Source: an uncultured Clostridia bacterium
Lineage (GTDB): Bacteria > Bacillota > Clostridia > Oscillospirales > Acutalibacteraceae
Length of the DNA stretch: 8,302 nucleotides
Direction: 5' to 3'
Assembly (NCBI GenBank): GCA_945224895.1
Contig: CALYNW010000031.1
Span: forward strand, 1 to 8,302
Position 1 is the first letter of the stretch. Each line of letters begins with the position of its first letter. Below are positions 1-4,217 of this stretch, piece after piece. The notes beneath the pieces are model-generated. The model did no database searches and was not told the DNA's origin. It saw only the letters and a list, made by a program, of their open reading frames with translations. The position numbers were made by a program, and so were the translations under genes.

Positions 1-115
1 ATCCGTGCTTGCGTCGCGTTCGCGCCAAACCTGTCCGTAAAATAAGGATTACTTTACGGGCTCTAAATGGCAAACAAACTATTCCACATGTCTCTGTGCA
101 ATAGAACGTGAAAAT

Positions 116-1447
116 ATGAGCGAAAAGCTTTTTGAGGTGCCTGCACAGAACTGGGTTGATTTGACTGATAAGAGCGGTGATTTCGGTATTTCCGTTATCA
201 GCGAATGTAAATACGGCTGGGATAAGTTTAAGGATAACACCTTGAGAATGACTGTTCTTCATACTCCTCGGAGAAATTACAGAATAGACTCAATGCAGTC
301 ACTTTTGGACTTGGGACTTAACAGATACTCATATGCAATTTACAGCCATAAGGGTAAGGTTGGAGCAGATACCCAGCTTGAGGCAAGAAAATTTATTACT
401 CCTATGACTGCCTATGTATGCACAAAGCATCAGGGATCTCTTAAAACAGAATACTCCTTTGGCTCAGTTTCAACAAATGATGTTATTATAAGAGCAATCA
501 AAAAAGCAGAAAACAGCGATGAAATCGTTGTACGTCTCGGCGAAGGCACTAAAAAATCTGTAAAGGATTTCACCTTAACACTTGGCGACGGCATAGAATC
601 AGCAAGAGAAATCTATGCAAGCGAGGAGCCAAAGGGAGCTGCAACTGTTAATGACGGAAGGCTTGTTACAGACTTTGAACCATATGAAATCAAGAGCTTT
701 GCCCTGAAGTTGAAAACCGCATCAATACAGGGAATTAAGGCGGAAAGTACACCTATTGAGCTTCCCTTTGATAAGAATATTATAACAAGACAGGGTGAAA
801 CAGGCGACTTTGAATATACAATTCCTTATGAAATAATACCTGATATTATTGAATCAAACGGCGTTGTGTTCAATATTAACAAGGATAAGAACAACGCTTT
901 AACTGCAAAGGGACAAGCCTTTACAGTTCCTGATACAGCAAATAAGACAGTCCTTCTTTGTGCATCGTTAAACGGTGACAGAAAAGCAGAGCTTAAGGTA
1001 GGTGAAGCTACCGTAAATTGTCAGATTAATTCCTGCTTTGAAAGATTTGCACAGTGGGATTTGTACGATTTTGAGGAGACTGCCTATATTAAAGACGGCA
1101 AGCTTGCATATGATTCTACCCATAGCCATAAGGACGGTAAAGATGTATATGCAAAGGGAATGTATTTCTATTTAGTTGAGCTTGATACATCAAAGGATAA
1201 GAAAATAAATCTTCCTAATGACGAAAACATAGTTATTCTTTCCGCAAGTGCAGTGAAAGCCGAAAATGCTTATCTTGCTACCCCCGCATATGATGAGGTT
1301 GAAAGGAGACCGTTTGATTATAAAATGTCCTTTACCGAAAAGCTCAATTACATTCGCAATAAGTGTGTATGGAGACTGAACGACAGGGATAATTTTATTA
1401 AAGATAACAATCGAGGAAGAACAGAAACGGAGTATATTAAAGACTGA
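116..1447 (+). CDS. GH38 alpha-mannosidase, C-terminal fragment lacking the catalytic domain
   Basis: This resembles the C-terminal beta-sandwich part of glycoside hydrolase family 38 alpha-mannosidases, cytoplasmic enzymes that trim alpha-mannosides. The family signature is seen at residues 6-52: FEVPAQNWVDLTD, then GISVISECKYGWD and LRMTVLHTP. The usual closing motif of the family core (FEPYEIKSFALKL) is at about residues 189-201. A further stretch of about 240 residues follows, as I recall for clostridial members. The N-terminal catalytic (alpha/beta) and helical domains, normally 500 or more residues, are absent. The annotated ATG has no Shine-Dalgarno sequence, and the frame stays open upstream to 41, after a TAA at 38-40. 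The upstream residues (…CAIEREN before the ATG) still fit the family pattern G-x-I-x-R. The ATG is therefore probably internal to the ancestral gene. The fragment cannot be an active mannosidase. Family assignment is confident; whether it is a genomic pseudogene or an assembly edge is open. Confidence 0.8.
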   Translation: MSEKLFEVPAQNWVDLTDKSGDFGISVISECKYGWDKFKDNTLRMTVLHTPRRNYRIDSMQSLLDLGLNRYSYAIYSHKGKVGADTQLEARKFITPMTAYVCTKHQGSLKTEYSFGSVSTNDVIIRAIKKAENSDEIVVRLGEGTKKSVKDFTLTLGDGIESAREIYASEEPKGAATVNDGRLVTDFEPYEIKSFALKLKTASIQGIKAESTPIELPFDKNIITRQGETGDFEYTIPYEIIPDIIESNGVVFNINKDKNNALTAKGQAFTVPDTANKTVLLCASLNGDRKAELKVGEATVNCQINSCFERFAQWDLYDFEETAYIKDGKLAYDSTHSHKDGKDVYAKGMYFYLVELDTSKDKKINLPNDENIVILSASAVKAENAYLATPAYDEVERRPFDYKMSFTEKLNYIRNKCVWRLNDRDNFIKDNNRGRTETEYIKD

Positions 1448-1470
1448 TTACACATCTTATGATATATACA

Positions 1471-1512
1471 AAAATGCAGAGCAGGTGCTGTACCTGTCTC
1501 TGCATTTTTTTT
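1471..1512 (+). terminator. Rho-independent terminator after the mannosidase fragment
   Basis: An 11-bp stem (AAAATGCAGAG with CTCTGCATTTT) continues, past one bulged T, into CAGGT/ACCTG around the loop GCTGT. Eight T residues follow at 1505-1512. It starts 23 bp after the mannosidase stop. The A-run on the other side means it could also stop transcripts coming leftward from the XRE gene. Confidence 0.93.
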
Positions 1513-1572
1513 GCCGATTTTATCGGCTGTTATTGTGAGCAAATATGCGATTCGTTTTTTTGCAGATAGTAT

Positions 1573-1604
1573 ATTAATATAATGAAAAGGACAGTTATAT
1601 TAAT
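1573..1604. repeat. AT-only inverted repeat in the intergenic region
   Basis: ATTAATATAA at 1573-1582 is repeated inverted as TTATATTAAT at 1595-1604, a perfect 10+10 bp match around a 12-nt centre. It lies between the mannosidase terminator and the end of the XRE gene, a 288-bp stretch in which I see no convincing gene. Being pure A+T it may be chance. It could also be a weak regulator site or a DNA-bending region. Confidence 0.4.
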
Positions 1605-1735
1605 TAATTACATTGATAGTAATATGCTAAGAATACTACTTGGAGTATTTTTGCAAAAAATTCGGACACATATTAACGATTATTTGCGATTGATTTTATC
1701 CGGAACATTTAAAGCATTAGAATGTTGTTATGTCA

Positions 1736-1987
1736 TTACAAGTCAATAATATTTTTACTACGTGGATACCGATCTCTTATGTCGGTTTCACCGAGAATGT
1801 AATCTACACTTACATTATGAATTCTTGCCATTTTAATCAAAATTGCTGTTGGGACGTCATTTTCGCCTGTTTCGTATTCAGAATATCCTGTTTGGGACAT
1901 ATTAAGAAGCTTTGCCATTTTGGTTTGGTTAATATCCATATTTTCACGCAGGTCGCGAATTCTCGGATAACGGTTGTTTTCTCGCAT
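1736..1987 (-). CDS. small XRE-family helix-turn-helix transcriptional regulator
   Basis: This is an 83-residue cytoplasmic DNA-binding protein that is almost entirely one Cro/C1-type HTH domain. Residues about 18-67 show the family pattern: NQTKMAKLLNMSQTGYSEYE is helix 2, turn and recognition helix, followed by TGENDVPTAILIKMARIHNVSVDYILGETD. The ending with VDYILG is typical of clostridial XRE repressors. A short basic N-terminal arm precedes it (residues 1-15). The start is fixed by a strong GGGAGGTG ribosome binding site five bases upstream. No ligand-binding or peptidase domain is present, so it probably acts as a simple dimeric repressor. It is transcribed divergently from the secreted-protein gene at 2162, from overlapping promoters with a palindrome between them. 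Autoregulation and control of that neighbour are therefore likely, but this is inferred from layout only. Confidence 0.9.
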   Translation of the reverse strand: MRENNRYPRIRDLRENMDINQTKMAKLLNMSQTGYSEYETGENDVPTAILIKMARIHNVSVDYILGETDIRDRYPRSKNIIDL

Positions 1988-2044
1988 ATTTTCACCTCCC
2001 TATTGTTTTCTTCCGGAAATCGTTCAATCTGTAATAATAAAAGA

Positions 2045-2073
2045 ATAATAAAATTGAAAATTACTCTTGACAA
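2045..2073 (-). promoter_or_regulatory. sigma-A promoter of the XRE regulator gene
   Basis: Read on the - strand, TTGTCA (2073-2068) is separated by 17 bp from TATTAT (2050-2045). The -35 box overlaps the -35 box of the opposite promoter almost completely, so RNA polymerase should not be able to hold both at once. The transcript would carry a leader of about 50 nt before the ATG at 1987. Confidence 0.65.
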
Positions 2074-2095
2074 ATAGCCTGAAACAGGCTAAACA
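2067..2095 (+). promoter_or_regulatory. sigma-A promoter of the secreted 149-aa protein gene
   Basis: A consensus TTGACA at 2067-2072 is followed after 17 bp by TAAACA at 2090-2095, a moderate -10 box. The spacer is filled by the palindrome at 2075-2091. Repressor binding there would block this promoter directly. Confidence 0.6.
2075..2091. promoter_or_regulatory. candidate operator, perfect palindrome TAGCCTGAAACAGGCTA
   Basis: Two perfect 7-bp arms (TAGCCTG/CAGGCTA) surround AAA. The site occupies the -35/-10 spacer of the rightward promoter and begins two bases upstream of the -35 box of the leftward XRE promoter. Its size and placement suit a dimeric Cro/C1-type repressor. That the binder is the adjacent XRE protein is inference. 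Confidence 0.65.
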
Positions 2096-2161
2096 TGTGA
2101 TATGTAGAAATTTCCATATTTATCAACCAATCTTTCTACGCAAGAAAATTCAAAGGAGGAA

Positions 2162-2611
2162 ATGAAAAAATTTCTTGCATTATTGTTATCTGCATTAATG
2201 GTAATGACAATGATTCCATTTCAGGTATTTGCTTCACCTGTATGTGATCATTTGCTGACAGTTACTAACTGGTCATCATTGCCGGCAGCTTTCAAAACTG
2301 CTCATCCGGAAATGGAGCCTGCTGACTCGGAGCATCCTGTTGCTTCGTTCATCAGTGTTAAAGTTCCCGGTGAGACTTGCGAAACCGACGGATGGAAAAT
2401 CGATCACACTGATGACAGCGGTTTTTGTATCTTGTGCGGTAAGTTCTACGAGAACGGCGCAGAAGTAGAAAAGGGCTCTGCAACATCAGCAACAATTAAG
2501 AAGCTTAAAGGTAAGAAAAAATACTATGTAAGAGTTCGCACATACAAGGTAGTTGCAGGAAAAAAGGTTTATTCAAGCTGGTCAAAGGTTAAGACAGTTA
2601 CAACAAAATAA
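2162..2611 (+). CDS. secreted cysteine-containing protein with a partial fibronectin-III-like C-terminus
   Basis: I do not recognise this as a named gene. Residues 1-24 form a clear Sec signal peptide (K2-K3, hydrophobic LALLLSALMVMTMIPF, likely cleavage after VFA). The mature protein is about 125 residues with four cysteines (28, 73, 89, 92). ETCETDGW…FCILCGK recalls the TCTxxG…CxxCG modules of clostridial surface proteins. Residues 106-149 (TIKKLKGKKKYYVRVRTYKV…SSWSKVKTVTTK) match the last strands of the fibronectin-III-like repeats common in clostridial cell-surface proteins, but the first half of such a domain is missing. The protein may therefore be a shortened descendant of a longer surface protein. 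There is no LPXTG motif or other anchor, so it is probably released. An AGGAGG sits only two bases before the ATG, an unusually short spacing, but a later start would cut into the signal peptide. A terminator follows at once. Confidence 0.8.
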   Translation: MKKFLALLLSALMVMTMIPFQVFASPVCDHLLTVTNWSSLPAAFKTAHPEMEPADSEHPVASFISVKVPGETCETDGWKIDHTDDSGFCILCGKFYENGAEVEKGSATSATIKKLKGKKKYYVRVRTYKVVAGKKVYSSWSKVKTVTTK

Positions 2612-2617
2612 ATGATA

Positions 2618-2661
2618 AAAGGACTGCAGGCTCAGTTAAATGGGCTTGCAGTCCTTCTTTT
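2618..2661. terminator. hairpin terminator between the convergent secreted-protein and fluC genes
   Basis: GGACTGCA (2621-2628) pairs with TGCAGTCC (2647-2654), and the stem continues inward for about six more pairs including two G-T wobbles, with the loop GTTAAA. TTCTTTT follows on the + strand. On the - strand the end reads CCTTTTAT. It can serve the secreted-protein gene and probably also the oppositely oriented fluoride channel gene. Confidence 0.88.
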
Positions 2662-2692
2662 ATAGATATATTCAATTTTTGTGACAAAGAAA

Positions 2693-3058
2693 TTATTTTA
2701 AAGCAAGCTCAGGAAGCATTACCGCCAAAGCTCCTATAACTACGCTTAAAACAACATATATAACGGCAGTTAAAATAGAACCGCTTTTTATAAGCTCAGC
2801 CGTTTCAAGCGAAAAGGTTGAAAATGTAGTAAAGCCACCGCAGATTCCAACCTTTAAAAACAGTATCAGCCGTGAATCTATATTCTGATTTTTTGACATT
2901 GCGTAGGCTATACATCCGATTGCAAAAGCACCTGCAATGTTTATTATAAATGTATTAACGGGAAATGAGGCAGGATTTTTAATCGGTATTAAACCCATAA
3001 GATATCTGATAACGGCTCCGATAAATCCGCCCAAGCCTACTGCCAAACAGTTTAACAT
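2693..3058 (-). CDS. crcB: fluoride ion channel CrcB/FluC
   Basis: This is a 121-residue, four-helix membrane protein of the CrcB/Fluc family, which forms dual-topology dimers that export fluoride from the cytoplasm. The family signatures are present: GLGGFIGAVIRY at residues 8-19, FPVNTFIINIAGAF at 32-45 with the conserved pore Asn at 40, and GICGGFTTFSTFSLE at 71-85, which carries the phenylalanine-box and Thr/Ser residues lining the fluoride path. Length is normal for the family and the gene looks intact. Only one crcB gene is visible here, which is compatible with a homodimer, although some Gram-positive bacteria carry two adjacent copies. The ribosome binding site is weak: GGAG lies about 12 bases before the ATG. 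The gene has its own promoter, divergent from the sigma factor operon. I could not recognise a fluoride riboswitch, and the predicted leader of about 40 nt is short for one. Confidence 0.95.
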   Translation of the reverse strand: MLNCLAVGLGGFIGAVIRYLMGLIPIKNPASFPVNTFIINIAGAFAIGCIAYAMSKNQNIDSRLILFLKVGICGGFTTFSTFSLETAELIKSGSILTAVIYVVLSVVIGALAVMLPELALK

Positions 3059-3103
3059 AATGTCATCAGCTCCAAATAAAATTAATCAAATTGCCACATA
3101 CAA

Positions 3104-3132
3104 ATTTTATCACATATCCCACATTTTTGCAA
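3104..3132 (-). promoter_or_regulatory. promoter of crcB, extended -10
   Basis: On the - strand TTGCAA (3132-3127) is followed after 17 bp by TAAAAT (3109-3104). The -10 box is preceded by TGA, making an extended -10 (TGATAAAAT). The -35 hexamer is its own reverse complement and can be shared with the rightward promoter. Confidence 0.65.
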
Positions 3133-3156
3133 ATATAAGGTCGTAAATGATAAAAT
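3127..3156 (+). promoter_or_regulatory. candidate promoter P1 of the sigma factor operon
   Basis: The same TTGCAA (3127-3132) is followed on the + strand by an 18-bp spacer and TAAAAT (3151-3156), again with the TGA extension. It mirrors the crcB promoter. It would give a leader of roughly 120 nt before the sigma factor start. Confidence 0.45.
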
Positions 3157-3173
3157 ACGGAAGATCTTGGCAG

Positions 3174-3202
3174 TTGATAAAGGAATTTAAAAAGTTTATT
3201 AT
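3174..3202 (+). promoter_or_regulatory. candidate sigma-A promoter P2 of the sigma factor operon
   Basis: TTGATA (3174-3179), a 17-bp spacer and TATTAT (3197-3202) make a near-consensus housekeeping promoter directed at the ECF sigma gene about 80 bp downstream. It would supply basal expression. Confidence 0.55.
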
Positions 3203-3209
3203 AAAAAAG

Positions 3210-3238
3210 TGTCAACTTTTACTACGCTTTAGGTACTA
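3210..3238 (+). promoter_or_regulatory. possible ECF-type autoregulatory promoter P3
   Basis: TGTCAACTTTT at 3210-3220 contains the AAC core typical of ECF -35 elements. About 16 bp further comes GTACTACTAA (from 3233), which could be a -10. ECF sigma factors often transcribe their own operons. The match is by eye only and the -10 is not a classical CGTC type. Confidence 0.3.
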
Positions 3239-3246
3239 CTAAACAG

Positions 3247-3264
3247 ATAACAAAATTTTGTTAT
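3247..3264. repeat. perfect 18-bp palindrome ATAACAAAATTTTGTTAT
   Basis: Two 9-bp arms meet with no spacer, just ahead of the ribosome binding site of the sigma gene and downstream of all candidate promoters. With no loop it is better suited to binding a dimeric protein than to forming an RNA hairpin. It could be a roadblock operator, but A+T-rich palindromes also arise by chance. Confidence 0.5.
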
Positions 3265-3270
3265 TGCGAA

Positions 3271-3289
3271 AAGGAGGTGGCGTTACTTG
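3271..3289 (+). promoter_or_regulatory. ribosome binding site deciding a TTG start
   Basis: AAGGAGG at 3271-3277 is a near-perfect Shine-Dalgarno sequence nine bases before TTG at 3287-3289. No ATG or GTG lies at a suitable distance in this frame, and the translated N-terminus leads straight into ECF region 2, so TTG is the likely start of the sigma factor. Confidence 0.8.
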
Positions 3290-3802
3290 GACAACAAAAA
3301 TAAAAAGGCGGTTCAGGATAGATTTACACAAATTTATAATGAATATAAAGGTCCGATTTACAAAATGTGCATTGTCAGGCTAAAGGATGAGAACAGCGCA
3401 GAGGACTGTATGCAAAACGCATTTATCGTTTTATACAAAAAAATGCTGAACAAAGAAGAAATCGAAAATCCCAGAGCCTTCCTTTATAAAACTGCCGGAA
3501 ACTTTGTTTTGAAATGCTTTGATGAAAGGTCAAGGCAATTAGAAAAAACAGTTCCCATTACAGAGTACGAGGATAAGCTGATTGACGAGCAGAATAAAAT
3601 TGACAGTAATATCAATTTTGAGCTACTCAATAAGCAATTAAATTCTGTGCTTACTCCCGAGGAGCAGCTGCTTCTGAAATTGAAATACATAGACGATTTA
3701 ACTATTGACGCAGTTGCGGAGATTCTTAATATTTCCAAGGCAGCAACGGCAAAACGCCTCCAGCGTTTAAGAGAAAAGATTAAAAAAACTATATCCGTAT
3801 AG
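3287..3802 (+). CDS. ECF-family RNA polymerase sigma factor (sigma-70 regions 2 and 4 only)
   Basis: This is a 171-residue alternative sigma factor that would direct RNA polymerase to a small regulon. Region 2 spans about residues 13-80 (FTQIYNEYKGPIYKMC, then AEDCMQNAFIVLYKK and PRAFLYKTAGNFVLK). Region 4 spans about 113-168 (TPEEQLLLKLKYIDDLTIDA, then VAEILNISKAATAKRLQRLR), including the helix-turn-helix that reads the -35 element. Regions 1 and 3 are absent, as is normal for ECF factors, and the length is typical. Start is TTG with a strong AAGGAGG. It is the first gene of an operon; the next gene, a short membrane protein, begins 15 bp after its stop and is the probable anti-sigma partner. 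Up to three upstream promoters are visible, one with an ECF-like AAC motif, so basal plus autoregulated expression is plausible. The regulon cannot be read from this window. Confidence 0.93.
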   Translation: MDNKNKKAVQDRFTQIYNEYKGPIYKMCIVRLKDENSAEDCMQNAFIVLYKKMLNKEEIENPRAFLYKTAGNFVLKCFDERSRQLEKTVPITEYEDKLIDEQNKIDSNINFELLNKQLNSVLTPEEQLLLKLKYIDDLTIDAVAEILNISKAATAKRLQRLREKIKKTISV

Positions 3803-3817
3803 TGGAAAGGAGATAAA

Positions 3818-4186
3818 ATGGACACTCTTGTAAACGAAAAGGTCATTGCATCAATCCTTGATGATAACGGCTTTAACGCAGAGATAAAAGCATTGCTTAA
3901 TGAAATAATTGATGATGAGCTTTTAAAAAATTTTGCTGAAATGGACTGCGACTTAATTGATGAGTGTACTCAAATGCTTATTGAGCTTGAGCAGGGAAAT
4001 GACAACGGCTTTGCCGTGATGGTACCTCTTATCAGCAGTGAAAAGATTATAAAGGCTTGTGAGAAGAAAGGACTAAAAAATCTTAACAGAGGCATTCGTG
4101 TAGCCTTGGTTGCAGGCTTGATTGTACTGTCTGCGTTTTCGGCAAATACGGCTATTGCAAAAATATTTGACTACAATATTGCCTAA
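3818..4186 (+). CDS. putative membrane-anchored anti-sigma factor, cut by a stop codon just after its membrane helix
   Basis: This 122-residue protein sits directly after the ECF sigma gene with a good AAAGGAGA site. Residues 1-92 are a soluble, acidic helical domain containing MDCDLIDECTQMLIELEQG at about 42-60, a motif I associate with clostridial anti-sigma-like proteins. No HxxxCxxC zinc motif is present. One transmembrane segment follows at about 94-114 (VALVAGLIVLSAFSANTAIA) after basic residues R91 and R94, predicting N-inside, C-outside topology. Only eight residues remain before TAA. That TAA and one GCT codon are all that separate it, in the same frame, from the 985-aa ORF. Without the stop, cytoplasmic domain, membrane helix and large Ig-like region would form one protein of about 1109 residues. 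Role as sigma inhibitor is inferred from position and architecture. The fragment may still act as an anti-sigma factor without its sensor part. Confidence 0.75.
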   Translation: MDTLVNEKVIASILDDNGFNAEIKALLNEIIDDELLKNFAEMDCDLIDECTQMLIELEQGNDNGFAVMVPLISSEKIIKACEKKGLKNLNRGIRVALVAGLIVLSAFSANTAIAKIFDYNIA

Positions 4187-4217
4187 GCTTTGGCAAATTC
4201 AATCAGCCAAAGATTAG
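4183..4217 (+). promoter_or_regulatory. inverted repeat spanning the stop/start junction
   Basis: CTAAGCTTTGGC (4183-4194) and GCCAAAGATTAG (4206-4217) are inverted copies with one mismatch in 12, enclosing an 11-nt loop. The stem holds both the TAA ending the upstream ORF (4184-4186) and the TTG opening the downstream one (4190-4192). In mRNA it could couple translation of the two ORFs or influence decoding of the stop. Its function is inferred. Confidence 0.5.

Noticed and set aside
1582..1749. 55-codon ORF on the + strand starting at 1582, after the mannosidase terminator
   Set aside because: It has no ribosome binding site, begins inside an AT-only inverted repeat and overlaps the 3' end of the well-supported XRE gene. 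The translation shows no recognisable pattern.
1837..2073. 78-codon ORF on the - strand overlapping the XRE gene in another frame
   Set aside because: It covers the XRE promoter and ribosome binding site and has no start signal of its own; the XRE frame is clearly the coding one.
1730..2077. ORF on the + strand opposite the XRE gene
   Set aside because: It is the antisense shadow of the XRE gene and its promoter region, with no ribosome binding site and no family resemblance.
3056..3110. Possible fluoride riboswitch upstream of crcB (GGAGCTGATGAC on the - strand resembles the 3' end of the crcB motif)
   Set aside because: The 5' conserved half and its pairing partners are not seen, and the predicted leader of about 40 nt is too short for the aptamer. 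A covariance-model search for the fluoride riboswitch would settle it.
3484..3846. 120-codon ORF antisense to the sigma factor
   Set aside because: It is the shadow of the ECF sigma gene, has no ribosome binding site and crosses into the next gene.
4184..4186. Reassigned TAA codon as explanation of the split receptor
   Set aside because: TAA ends other genes in the window normally (the XRE gene, the 149-aa protein, the Ig-like ORF), so a genome-wide code change is not supported. Local readthrough or mutation remains possible.
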